Shown here: one piece after another, positions 37,560 to 50,618 of the stretch
Position numbering within the stretch: position 1 is the stretch's first letter
Layout: every line of letters starts with the position of its first letter
From: Sindora glabra
Lineage: Eukaryota; Streptophyta; Magnoliopsida; Fabales; Fabaceae
NCBI GenBank assembly: GCA_020226215.1
Contig: CM035227.1
Location: forward strand, 4,767,343 to 4,831,342
Reading direction: 5' to 3'
DNA: 64,000 nucleotides
Program-made: the position numbers and the translations under genes
The notes under the pieces: generated by a model
Seen by the model: only the letters and a program-made list of their open reading frames with translations
Told to the model about the DNA's origin: nothing
Databases searched by the model: none

Positions 37560-37990
37560 TATGCAAAAGGAAGCACTAAAACACAAGGTAAAATTGCCGG
37601 TACCTCCTATCTTCTGGATATTAAACTGCGACTTGTCAGGGTTGATTAATGCTGGTTTTGTCCGAGGGACGGCAGCCCGGGTTTTTTCTGTTTAAAATTT
37701 AAATTAAATATTTTTTCTTTTTTTTTAATATGCTAGATGAAAATTTTCAGAAATCAAATGTCACCTGTAAATAACGTACGGTGGTGTCTTCCATGCCTTG
37801 ATCAAAAGTACAGGCATCCATACCTGTACCATTTGACAAATGAAGGGCAGCCATGTGGCAAAGATAAATCTGGAGAGTTAATTTTTCCCAACTTTTGCTT
37901 CTTTACCCATGAAATGCAGAAATTCTACAATGACTCCAACGAACTTTTCGGGGCAATGGGTTGATAGAAGCTCCAATACGTGGAAATTTG
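37560..37990. other. GC-richer island with competing frames on both strands
   Basis: The plus strand has a 75-codon frame (37737-37964) with CGKDKSGELIFPNFCFF. The minus strand has a stretch after a good acceptor-like tract (ttttatcattctcAG, about 38005) reading NFHVLELLSTHCPEKFVGVI and on to a stop. Either could be an exon relic; I recognise neither. Confidence 0.25.
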
Positions 37991-39295
37991 GATTTGATGC
38001 GTCTGAGAATGATAAAAATGAAAATAATAAAATAATATATAATATTATATTAATAATTTTTAATTAATAAATATATTTATTATGGTAATAAAAATAATTA
38101 AAATTAATTTAAATATTTTAAATTAATATCTCTTCATTAGAATTATTAAAAATTTCTTTTATTATTTATTATCATTAAATCAATAATATAATTTTTTTAT
38201 CTTCATTAAAAAAATAGAAATTTCTAACTTATGCGGAGGCAAACGACCTCATCCATATGTTAAGCATCGAAACATTATTTCTTTTTTTTTTCATTTATTT
38301 CATTATATGATTTTATTTTTTTTCATATCTACTTTTATTATTTAAAACTTAGATTATGATATCATTAATTAATATAACTATAACATAATATATTATTTTT
38401 ATTCTAAAAACATTTTAAATAAATTAAAATTTAATTTAATTCAATTACTTAATTATATATTTTATTTTTAATCCTTATTACTTTATGATTTATTCAATAT
38501 TTCTCTCTTTTTATTTGCATTATACATGTTTTTCTTTCTTTTTTGTTCACCCATATTATTTATGGTTTTAATATGGCTAATATCATTGTATATTATACAT
38601 AAAACATGATATAATTGAATTACTTCATTAAATATTTTGTTTTTAGATAAAACATAGCATATTTTATTTTAAAAATATTATAAATAATTTAAATATTTCA
38701 TTTAATTATATAATTAAATATTCTATTTTCAGTTCTTATTATTTTACTATTCACATAGCAATATCATTCGAAAATATATATATAAGATTATAACTTTTTC
38801 TTTCATTATAAAATATTATAAATAAGTTAAGGATTGAATTTAATTAATTTATTTAATTATATATTCTATTTTAACTATTATTTTAGAACATACATATTAT
38901 TTATATTTTTTTATTTATTCCACTGTACATTTTTACAATTTTCTTTTTTATGTCTCCTAATATTTATAGTTCAAATATTAATATTATTAAGTAATATAGA
39001 TATAGTATCATATTTTTATTTTTATATGATTGAGTTAATTATAATTTTTTATAAAAATACATAATAATTAAAATTAAATTTATTTATTTAAAATTTATAA
39101 ATATTTTCATATATATTTTTTAATATTGTATTTAAAATTAAATATGATTTTGTCAACAATTTAATATTTAGATACTCCAATGGAAGATTGTAAACATAAA
39201 CATGGCATATTGAATTCTAACACTTTCATAGCATCTTTTTTCTAATTATTAGTTATACATTATTGCTCTATGTTTTGATTTTTTTTCAATATTTT

Positions 39296-39662
39296 ATAAG
39301 TTTGGCTTCAACCTCCTATACTTCAAATTCCGGACAATATCAATTTTTTACTACTTAAATTACATCATCCATTCATATTTTTATTAAATTATGCATGTTA
39401 TTGTTGAAGACGAAAATAATGTTTTATTTGACACAATTAATTGATAAACAAACTAATACATAATTAATAAGTTTATATAAGTTTTGGGTTCAACCTCTTT
39501 CATTTCATATTTTGGACAATATCAAATTTTTACCATTTAAATTACATCATCCATTCATATTTTTTATTAAATTATCCATGCCATTGTTAATGATGAAGAA
39601 ATATGCTTTGCTTGATTGTATCAAACAAAGCATATATCCAACAATGGCATGAATAATTTAAT
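39296..39662. repeat. Tandem duplication with a terminal hairpin
   Basis: Copy 1 (from about 39296) and copy 2 (from about 39477) share ggacaatatcaa, aattacatcatccattcata and attaaattat(g/c)catg. Copy 2 then folds on itself: 39567-39610 (ttaaattatccatgccattg to atatgctttg) pairs with 39626-39662 (caaagcatat to atggcatgaataatttaat), loop about 15 nt. Confidence 0.6.
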
Positions 39663-40199
39663 GAAATAAATTTAGATGGTAATATTCAAGAGGAGAATAA
39701 GCAATTACCTTGTATTTATAAGTTATCATTATAAATTATAAAGTAGGAAGAAATAGGAGATGAAGGTGAAATAAAAGCAGAATACTCAGAGATCTTCGAA
39801 AGTGAATGAATATTACTAGATGAATATACAACTTACCACAAATGCATTTATGTATTTGTTGAAGGTTATATTTTATAATTTTCTTATCAATCATATAAAC
39901 TACAAGTACATTCATACATAAATTTAAATCTATTCATACATTGGCCTAAAGCATACATCAAGACTACCTATTACTTATGACAGTAAAATGCTAATCAAAA
40001 TAATAACACAGTAGAGACCAGAGGATAATTAGGTGGGAAAATGAAGAAAATGAAGGCTTAATAGCCTAACATGACAAAAGTAATAAATAATATAAGATGG
40101 AGATGCAAAATTTTGTTTTAGTTATATAGATCAATATTTTAACCATACTTCACATAGGTATATAATTATCTTCTATATAAAATTAATACATATAAATAA

Positions 40200-41864
40200 A
40201 ATTAAATATTGAAAATATTAAAAATTAAAAATATTAAAATAATTTCATCATAAAAATATTTTGTGTGATTTTAATACTTAATAATGTCGGTGTCTAAATT
40301 GTAAATAATAGGAGTAAAAAAATTAAAATATGCAATAAAAGGACAGGTTTTAAAAAATTTTCAAGAAAATATTTAAAAATGCAGATAAATAAATCTTATT
40401 TTAATTTTTAAGATATTTATGTTAAAATAAATTATGTAATTATATGATTTAATTGCTACTTTTTGCATTAGATTTGTTTGTGATATTAGCATCTAATCCA
40501 TAAATAATAGAAGTGACCATGAAAAATGAAAAGAAGAAAAATATGAAATTAAGTGAATAAAAAGAAGAGAATGTGAACTCTAATATTAAGTAATATAGGG
40601 GTTAACACACACACTTAAATAATTTAATTAAATTTGTAACTTAAATAAGATATTTATATACAAATAAAATATATTATATTATATTTATATTATTAAGTGA
40701 GATAGTGTTTGAATTATAAATAACCTAAGTGAAGTACAAAGGAAAAATGGTAATGAAACAAATAAAAGAAAGTAAAATAGTATATAATTATGAAGTTTTG
40801 ATAAAAATTTAAATTGATTTATATTTAATTTGAAATATGACACTTAAAAATTAATATAAAAATATTAATATAATTTAAATAAATAAATTTAATTTTAATT
40901 TCAAATATTTTTAATAAATAGTGTAATGTGTAATTAAAATTTTAACTCATTTTACATGTTTTTATTATAAAATTAGGTATCTTATTTTATATGTATACTA
41001 TTTAATTAAGTTATAAACAATGATATTAAATTTTAAAAGGAAAAAATGGAATGGGGAAAATAAATTATAGAAAAATAATGGTTGAGTTATAAAATAATAT
41101 GAGAATTTAAATAAAAAATGACATGTAGAGTTAAATTATTTATATTCTTGTATTAAAAATAAAATATATTATATTATACATTTATTTCTCAACTATCAAT
41201 TATATGAACAATAAACAACAACAGTGCATAGAAAAAAATGCAAAAAAATACAATGGAATAAATGAAAAGAACGTGAACAATGGGTGAACCACAAAGTAAT
41301 ATAAAAATTAAAAATAAGATATATTAATAACTAATTTAATTAAATTAAATATTAAAGCTTATTTAAAATATTTTATTATAAAAATAAAATATATCATGCA
41401 ATATATATTTCATAATTATATTAGTATCCATGTTATAAATAATATAAACAAACATGAAAAATGAAAAGAATAAAGACATAGTATGCAACAAATAAAAATG
41501 AGAGAAATAATAGTTGAATTGTAAAATAATATTAAAAATTAGGAATATAATATTTAGTTAAGTAATTCAATTAATTTAAATTATTTCATTTATTTAAATC
41601 ATTTTATAATAAAAATAAAATATATCATATTGTATGGATATTTCTTAATGATATTAAGGTTTGTGTTGTAAATAATATGAGTGAACATAAAAAAAATAAA
41701 ATAAGAAAATATGTAATTGAGCAAATAAAAAAATAGTAGAACAATGAATGAATGAATTGCTAAGTAATGTAAAAATTAAAATAATAATATGTAATTAAGT
41801 AATTCATTTAAATAAAACTTTGACTTATTTATTATATTCTTATAATATAATAAAATATATCATG

Positions 41865-41944
<80 letters not shown>

Positions 41945-42600
41945 CAATAATATTGGTATCTGAATTGTAGATATTAAGAATGAACATGAGGAAAATATGT
42001 AATAAAGTAGATAGTAAAATAATACATGAGTTGTAAAGTCTTAATAAAATTTCAATTGATAATATATATTTAATTTTAAACATAAGTCTTTAATTTGTAA
42101 GTTGTAAAATAATATGAGTTAGAAATAGAATTAGTTTAATTTAATCAGATTAAATATTTTAACTTATTTAAATTATCTTTATAATAAAAATAAAATGTAT
42201 ACTTTTATTGATAATGATATCTAAACTATAAAAAATATGAGTGAATGTAAAAAAAAAGAAAAATATGACATGGAACAAATAAATAATTATAACAGAATAA
42301 TAAGAGTGATTCAATTAAATTAAAATTTTAATTATTTAGATATTTTTATATTAAAAATAAAATATATAATTCTTAGTAATGTTACCATTTGAAATGTAAA
42401 ATATAAGAGTAAGCATTAAAAAAAAGAGAAAAAAAAGCATGAAATGAAAAGATGGTAAAATAATATAAGAAATAAAAATAAAATATATGATTCTCTAATT
42501 CAATTAAATCATAATTTTACTTATCTAAAATATTTTGTATATTAGCATCGAAGTTGAAAACAATATAAATGAGTAAAAATTTGGTAAATAAATAAATAAT
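40200..42600. repeat. Degenerate tandem-repeat block B, same family as block A
   Basis: At least ten diverged units can be followed by the word (t)gtaaataatatgagtgaacatgaaaa and its variants, near 40300, 40500, 40715, 41020, 41205, 41430, 41665, 41965, 42225, 42390 and 42560, so spacing is mostly about 160-310 bp. Each is followed by an aataaa(a)agaa word and then gttgtaaaataatat, and preceded by aaaataaaatatatcat. A long TA run (41866-41942) sits in one unit. It resembles an old satellite or a multiply duplicated transposon end. Confidence 0.65.
41866..41942. repeat. (TA)n microsatellite, ~77 bp
   Basis: An uninterrupted TA dinucleotide run inside block B, the longest simple repeat in the window. 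Length may be uncertain for assembly reasons. Confidence 0.92.
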
Positions 42601-45600
42601 ACATATATAAATTGCTGAAAGGATCAACCAAATACTTATGATAAGTAAAAGTGAACATTTAAAACAAATGGACTTCATCTGAAGAGTTAACTATTTTTTG
42701 CTTAGTCCATTTTAATCAAAATGTGATATTTAATGAGCTCAATTAGCTAACCTAATGATATAGATTAAATTTTTAATTAAACAAAACTTATGGGTTTAAA
42801 ATATAAATCTGATCAGGCTTCTTTACAGCAAGTTACCAATTTTTAGTGGACCCAATACTCATTAAAATTGACCTCTCTTAGAGATGATATATGGTCAAGG
42901 TATTAATGCCTGTACTTTTGCCTAAGACATTATAGTCATGGCCTATAGTAAAACCATGCTTTTAACCTTTTTGTTATTAGTGAGTTCTTCCATACCTTGG
43001 ATGAAAATCCAATGCATGGATGCTTGTACTTAAAGGCAAATAAGGGACAGACACGTTGTAAAAGTTTTACTGGAAGAAACAAGCCCTTTGACCGTCATTG
43101 AAGTGCTTAAGGATAGCCCTAAATATAATTCAATTCAATCTACTGCCTCAAGCTAGTAACACGATGTCATTATTCTTCTTTTTCATTTTTTTTAATTTTC
43201 AAGTATGTATAACTTTTAATTTTTTAATGTGGACAATAAATTTAGTACATTATATTTTTTATTAATGAAAATATTTTTACAATAAAAAATAATTTTCATA
43301 TTAAAACATATTATATATTTTCATTAGTAGAAAAAATAATTTTTTTATTATAATGGAAAAATAATTTACATATCAAAATAAATTATACTTTATTTTTGAT
43401 AAATAAAAAAATTGGTGATAATACAAAGAATTTGAATTTAATTCATTATTAGTATAAATTAAATTTATGCTATCACTTTATGCCATTAAAATATTATTAT
43501 AATTTTTTAATATTGATTAAAATTGTTAATTACAAATAATTTTTTAATAACATGTTATTTTTATATTCATTGATAGTGTAAAATAATTCTGAGAGTGACA
43601 CATATACAATTGATACAACTACTTTAATATAACAACTTTACTAATATTGATTGATGGATTGTTAGTAATTGATTATATGCAGTATATTTTATATTTGGTA
43701 GCAATTTTTAATAGTTGATTATATATAGTATAATCTTTTTGTATAGTTATAGAAAAATTATTTTTCAAATTTAAACTAGTGCAATGCTTGTATTGATTAT
43801 AAGATAAACAACTAATAAGAAAAATAAAAATTCTAAAAAAAAATCCATAGAGTATAATTAAATAAAGGATAATGTTTCCACAACAAAGAGAGAAGGAATA
43901 TGATTAGGAGGTAATCAATATTAATCACTTTTACTTACTTTCCTTTTTAGTAAAGAAAAGGAAAAAAAGGAATATACATGTAAAATTCATCAATTTTATA
44001 AGAAAAAATTTACACTTTTACAATATTGTTATAAGGAGATTGCATATTTTAAAAATACTATGTGTTATAATTTTAGAGTAAACACAAAGGTTGCATATTT
44101 TAAAAATACTTTATGTTATAATTTTAAAATAAACATAATATTTAGCCCTTCGTTTATAAAAATAGTGATTATTACATCTCTTAAATTTTATAATTAATAC
44201 TATTAGTCTCTTATTTTTATATTTATTATAATTCTTGATCACTCTCTTTTACATGTAATATGAAAATAAATATTGAAAAGAAATAATATAATATAAAATT
44301 AAGTATGTATTTGATATTATTAAGATAAAATTTAACAATCAACTTTAATATTTTTTATTCATTTTAGCATTGTAAGTAAACGGAGAAAATAATAATAAAA
44401 ATAAAAATAAAAGATTAATAATATTTGTTATAAATTTTAAGCAATTTAGTAATCATCATATTTATAAATGAGGAACTAAATATTGTTTACTCTATACTTT
44501 TAATTTAATAAAATATAATTTTTATATGTTTATTATATATAAAATTTATGTAAAATTATAATATTTTGTAAATATAGTTAAAAATAAAATAATTTTCAAC
44601 ACAAACATTTTAATATAATTTGCACGGAAGAGATGAGATAACATGGGAACAAAATCATTGAATTAATAAATGTAAAAATAAGAAAAACTTGAAAAAGAAT
44701 AACGAAGATTTCATAAAAAATATATAAATTTTATAACTGTTAACTTTTTTGGGGTCATATAATTGTTAGCCCAAAAAAATTCCATAAGCTAACATGCAGA
44801 AAAAAATTGCTTAGATAAATTAAAAAAAAACTCAATAAATTAATAGTCCAACCCAATTTAATTGTTTTAAATTCCTGTTTTGGGTTGAAAACGGGAATTT
44901 CAAAAAACCAATTACACAAGTTCTGCCTCTCTCTTCAACAGAAAATTTTTCCATCCAGCGGCTTTTGATGTGTTAAGTGTCTAAGGTTGTGATACCTGTA
45001 CTTTTACCCAAGGCATGATAGTCATGACATAACGTTAATGTATATGATTTACTCAAAAAGAAGATAAACATGAGCAAATTTTATATAAGGAAAAAAATTA
45101 ACAAGTAGAAGTAGAAAATTGTACAAAAATTTCTATTCATTTTTATTATAATAATATTATATGCATCAAAAATAAATTTTAAAATTAAATCTTAAATAAA
45201 ATTAAAAATTGTTAATAAATATAAAATAATGAAATAAATATATAAAATTTATATAACAAATATAAAAAGTTAAAAATTTAATTTCAAAATCTATTTTGAT
45301 ACCTATAATGTTTTTATTTTTTTATTATAACGATTATATTGTACTAATGAAATTAATAAAAAAAATTATTTCATGCACTAGTTCTATTCATACTAACAAT
45401 GCATAAAAGTGCACTACTTATCTCATATTTAACTGTTTCTAAAATATGATGCATTTTTTATTTTTTAACAAATTTTCAATTTATTAATTATATTAATTTT
45501 TATTATTTTTAAATAGTTTTTAAGTTAACTGTAATATACTAATCATTTTAAAATTTGTTGCTTGTAAAAAAGGTGCAACGTAACAATAACTTTACTCTTT

Positions 45601-46730
45601 AAAATTTTTAAAATTTTGTAATAAACTATAAATCAATTTTCCAAAATTCATTGCTTCAATGCATCAATTTTTCAATTTTATTCCTTTAATTCTTGAGCTC
45701 TTATACATTTTAGTAAAATAAAAAGTTACTACTTTCTAAATTTGGATTTAATGTTGTAATTATAACCCGCAGTAATAGCATCTAACCGTTCGTTGATCGA
45801 TATAAATCTTTTGAAAATGGAAGGGTCCATATACTTGGATGGCGAAATACAATAATCGCAACGTAAATTATTGAATCCAGATTCCCTTTATAAGAAATAA
45901 AATTTGAAAAGTGATTATTAAAATTTATTAAATAAACAAATTTTTAAAAATTTTATAATATTTCTATCACCTATATTAATAAAAAAAAAAGGATTGAGAA
46001 GAGATAGATTCTATTTTTTCTATTTTCTAAATAAATTTATATTTACATATTTCAAATTTTAAGAAAATGAAAGATAGTTTTCTGATTTAAAAAATTTAAT
46101 ATAATTTTTAAAATTATCCACTAATTTATTGTCTCCCCCCCCCATATTTTCAATTTTTAAATATAATCTCTCTATTCATTATTTATAATAAATTTCTTTT
46201 TTACCCTTTCAGTTAACTCTTCCCATCTCTCTTTTGCATGTTATTCTATCTCAATTTTTTAATGAAATTTTAATTTATATGTCACAAGTTCAGAAAAATT
46301 ATTTACATAAAATTTTAATTATTTTAATTTATAGTTATAAAAATTTAATCATTATTTATATTTAAAATTATCTAAATAAATATAATTTTTATATCAATTA
46401 ATATTTAACGATATTAAATTGATAAATTTTGAAACTTAAAACTATCTATGCATAATATATCTATTTTTTATCAACTTAAAACTAACGAAATGCCACTAAA
46501 TACATCTTTACTTTTAATTTTTTAAATAAAAAATACGTGAGAGCATTTGCTGGGAAGAGGTTAGTTTAAACAAAAATAAAAATAAGTAAAACATATTTAG
46601 CTACACATTTTTCATTAGCAATAACATTTGAGAAAAATAATATTCATTGATTATTTAAAAGAAAATAAAAGTTAAAAAAAATAAAATGATGTATTTTATG
46701 CAATGCTGATGTAAATACAGTTGCACCAGT
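42601..46730. other. AT-rich intergenic DNA upstream of the zinc-finger gene
   Basis: No gene was seen. A diverged direct repeat of about 50 bp (cctgtacttttgcctaagac at about 42912 and cctgtacttttacccaaggc at about 44994) lies 2.1 kb apart and may mark the ends of, or copies within, an old element. Confidence 0.5.
44040..44140. repeat. Tandem duplication of ~51 bp
   Basis: The sequence ttgcatattttaaaaatact followed by (t)atgttataatttta occurs at 44040-44088 and again at 44091-44140. Noncoding. Confidence 0.6.
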
Positions 46731-46740
46731 GTATATAAAA
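46731..46740 (+). promoter_or_regulatory. Probable TATA box of the zinc-finger gene
   Basis: The word gtatataaaa lies about 160 bp upstream of the ATG at 46901, a plausible distance for a plant core promoter plus a short 5' leader. It stands at the edge between AT-rich repeat DNA and the higher-GC leader. AT-rich DNA yields such words by chance, so this is a candidate only. Confidence 0.4.
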
Positions 46741-46900
46741 TTAAAATCCATTTATAAACCGATAAACTTTCCTTTCTGTCTCTTTTTCGGATAAATTCTA
46801 TTTCCTATCCGGAAAAACCTGAAAGTCTTTAGCAAAGTAAGCTTCCGGAGGAGCCGCCGCTCGCCGTGGCCGCATAGACGGGGGACACCGAATAGAGGAA

Positions 46901-49900
46901 ATGTATGCTTCCAAGTTCACACTGTACGGAACAGCGCTCGTCCGAACACCACGAACTCTCTCTACATGCCCATCACTTCTCTTCTCTAAACCCTTTACTT
47001 TCAAACTCATCCGGTGTAGTTGCTTAGCCTCAACTGCGGCTGCTGCAGTCACCGACGATGGCACACAAACAGTTTCCCGCACCGACCGGCACCCACATCA
47101 TCCATGGCCCGAATGGGTATCTTTCATTGACCGATTGAAAACCCGAGGTTATCTTGTTGAATCCTCTGCTTCTTCCTCTTCTAATGAGGATAAAGACGGA
47201 ATTGAAGATGTCGCTGATGGGATTGGCGATAGGGCAGCTGCTGATATTGTTTACAGGAACATAAATCTCGTAAAAAATGCTTGTCTTAGCTTCGCTCGTG
47301 ACCGATACGATATTTTCAAGTATGTTTATTTGCTTTTTATAGCTGCGAATTCTCTGTTTAAGCTTTAAATGCTTTGGATTAGAAATGGTGTCATGGTGGT
47401 GTGAAATCTCGAGCTCCTTAAAATCTTTTCTTTGTTTATGCTCACAGTTATGCTAATAATATTTAACGTCTGTTTGAGTATCAAGGAATTGTTGGGAAAG
47501 TAGAAATGACAATGGTAATACGTTATGAATTGAGTGCTGAGGCTGTTTACTTGGAGGTCGTGATGGAATTTAAATGGCTACGACATTGAGCTGTGTTGCC
47601 CTGTGCTTCTGTAATTACGTTGTACAAAACAAGCATAAGCATATGTGGGATAACTCGTAATTTGATATTTGGTGGCATTCTGTGCAGATTGCTGTCTAAG
47701 AAGGACATTCGAGCAGTTGTGGAGGGTGGATGCCCTAATCTTCTCCGAAAAGCTGTAAATTCGGCTAAAAGGTTGAGAGTCCACGTGCAATTAGATGAAG
47801 GGGATGTATGTTGATTCCTTTTTTTATACGTCTTGTATGTATTGAAGTTATTGGTTGCAAATAGTAGTTCAGAAAACAGATATTTGATGTTGTAATTTTT
47901 TTTCTGAAGTTAAATATCTTTTCCTCTCCCAAGTTTAAGAGGCATTTTATGGCTTTACTTTGACAAACTTGCTTCTATTCAGGTTTGTAGTGCTTGCAAT
48001 TTGCGGGGCTCCTGCGATAGAGCTTATGTGATTCTAAAGGAGCCTGAAGCATCTGCTCGAACTGTGGATATAGTGCGTATTCTTTTGTTCCATGCATTAG
48101 ATCCACTTGTTATTTCCGGGGGAGACAAACCTCCTGGCAGAGAAGTCATGGAATCAGCTGCAAGGAAACTTCTCTTGGAGTTGACTGATCTGAGTGAATC
48201 ATCCCCTGCTCCAGCACTCCTGATGTCCACTGAAAAAAATGACATGCCGAAAAAAAAATCTCTGCATCTCTTGACTGCTAAACTGTCTAAAGATGTTGAG
48301 ATGAAGAGAGGTGACTGGATGTGTCCAAAGTAAGTCATATTATTAGCCCATGAAATATTTTGTTAGTCTGACTTGTAGTTTCTATGTGTTAATTTGGATT
48401 GTGTTAACCTTCAAATTCAAACAAGTAATGTATATTGATTTTAAAATGAAGGATGGGAGAACAAATGTCCATGATAATTGTTTGAATGATAGGCATGAGC
48501 AGAAATGCCATAGTACTATAGCTGCTTACGAATTGTAATTTTGTCACAAATTGTTTAGAATGAGCAGCAGTCCTTTCTTGCTGCAGACCCATATTGCTAT
48601 TGGAGGTCTCCCAAGTCATTTGACATTCAGGCTTATCATGTCTAGATAGTTCGCTCTCTCCTTTTTAAAGTTGATTCACTTTGGTGGTTATTTTTCAGAT
48701 GCAATTTTATGAACTTCTCTAGGAATATGCATTGCCTAAATTGTAAAGAAGATGGACCCAAGAGTATAGGTCCTGTTGATACTGAAATGAGGGAAGGAGA
48801 TTGGATCTGCCCTGAGTAAGTTATTTTGTTTTGATTAGCTTTTATCCTAGTGACATTAAAATCTTCTGCATGTGAACTTACTTTCAAATTTGTGATACTT
48901 GTTAATTATTAACGAAGGAATATAATGATACGAAGGCACTCCGTTCTTTGGATAATTGTATCATGAGTTCTGAACTTTTTTCTCCTTATGCATCTCAAAT
49001 TGATTCAATACAAATTTCAGATAAACAAAAGGAGAAATTTTCTTCTTTAGTTGGGGCAAATGAAGTTGAGCTAGGTGGACAGGTTTTATTGGGATCTATT
49101 GTAAACTTTAGTGTATGATGAAAAATAACTCATGACACTGAGTTTGGTTGGCACTAGTTAGTTGGAAGAAGATTTCTGTTTTATGCCAAACCTCCTGGAT
49201 TAAGTGGGTGATTTTCTATAGTATGCTACCCTAGTTTTTAATGGAAAGTCTACCAGATTTGCCCCCTATGTTTGAATCTACCCAACATATTACTTGACTT
49301 TATAAACAAGGTATTATTTTTAATTTTATGCTTAGTTTTTTCTAAACAGTATATAGCTGAATTTATCACTTCGTTCATTCTGGCCTCAAATAAGGCTTTT
49401 TTTTTTAAAAGCTTATCCCGTATTTTATAGTTTCATCTGGTCTGCTGACCATTCATATTTGTTTCTTCTCCAGTTGCAATTTTTTGAACTTCTCTAGAAA
49501 TGTGCATTGTCGAAAATGTAAAGCAGAGAGGCCAGAGAGTCTCAGACCAAACGAAGTTGTCATGAAAAAGGGAGATTGGAATTGCCCACGGTGAGTCTCC
49601 TACTTCTACCAACAAGAAATACCCCATCAATAAAAATTATAGTTTATGCTTCCTCTGGTAGCTTCTGTTTCCATTGTTCTGCATGGTCGTTCTTCATGAA
49701 AATGTGCTTTAAATTAATTATGAAATTTTAGGTTCTTGTTAGATGATTGAAGGCTATAGCCATCCCCATGCAGGAATCAGAGGAGCTAAAATGTCATAAT
49801 TCTTAAGTAAGTGTAGTTTTAAAACTCATTATAAAAGAAGTGTGGATAGACAAATAGGAATGTCAATAATGCAACCTTAATAAAGTTCTGTCATCTGCAG

Positions 49901-50372
49901 TCACCGTAATGCTCTCGCTATTTTTTATTATGTCCCTTGCTGAAAAATTTGATCATAGATATCCTCCACTCTTCACAATCATATTTCATTTTCAACTGAA
50001 AGGAGATGTTTCTAATTCCTTACATCAGTCAGTTACGTACTTATTAATCTTTCTGGAATGTAGTTGCGGATTCATGAATTTTGCTAGCAATAGGAAGTGT
50101 AAGCGTTGTCCAGAGCCACGACCCAAGAGACAACTAAATCCCGGAGAATGGGAGTGTCCCAAGTGAGTCTGTCTTTCTCTAAGGCTGCCTTCCTCTCTTT
50201 TTACTAAAAACAACGTACACTGACAATATTTTTCCACCTATGAATTGTTTGCTGTAGATGTGATTTCTTGAACTTCAGCAGAAATACAGTTTGTCTGAAG
50301 TGTAACACTGAAGGCCCTAGAGAACAACAAACTCCTAATGAAGATGGGGACGCATGGATACGGCCTAATTGA
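46901..50372 (+). CDS. Organellar RanBP2-type zinc-finger protein, VAR3/OZ family, complete, 7 exons, 443 aa
   Basis: Exons are 46901-47319, 47688-47805, 47983-48329, 48699-48815, 49474-49590, 50064-50162 and 50258-50372; every intron is GT/AG and the frame closes at TGA. The first ~45 residues are rich in S, T, R and K with few acidic residues, which fits an organelle transit peptide. Next comes the family motif HPWPEWVSFIDRLKTRGY (67-84), then a cysteine cluster CSACNLRGSC (181-190). Four fingers of pattern W-x-C-x2-C-x10-C-x2-C follow, at Cys 293/296/307/310, 332/335/346/349, 371/374/385/388 and 404/407/418/421, each with a central N-F. Family knowledge: OZ1 (VAR3) acts in chloroplast RNA editing and OZ2 in mitochondria. 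From memory this protein is closest to the OZ3/OZ4 branch, whose role is less clear. Chloroplast or mitochondrial location cannot be decided here. It is convergent with the HRD3A gene, stop codons about 1.07 kb apart. Confidence 0.92.
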
Positions 50373-50612
50373 TTTTTTGTATTTTGTAACATTGACTGGA
50401 AACTCATTTCGTCTTCCTCCTCGGTTGGGACTCGAGAACCAAGGGCGGTGCTTAACGACAATGCTTGTATAGCGCCAAAATGGATACGCAGCAGATGCCT
50501 TATTTTTGACAGACCAGCCGGTGGGCGTTGGTATCAAACTCAAATTGTGCATTGATAAACAGGGCGCGTGTTGAGCTGAGTATATTTATGACCTTTTTTT
50601 AATTCCATAAGC

Positions 50613-50618
50613 AATAAA
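50613..50618 (+). terminator. Candidate poly(A) signal of the zinc-finger gene
   Basis: AATAAA lies about 240 nt after the TGA at 50372 on the coding strand, a normal 3'-UTR length for a plant gene. Plant poly(A) signals are loose, so other sites may be used. Confidence 0.4.

Noticed and set aside
46798..47082. 94-codon minus frame over the first exon of the zinc-finger gene.
   Set aside because: It is the antisense shadow of exon 1; the plus strand carries the family motif and consistent splicing.
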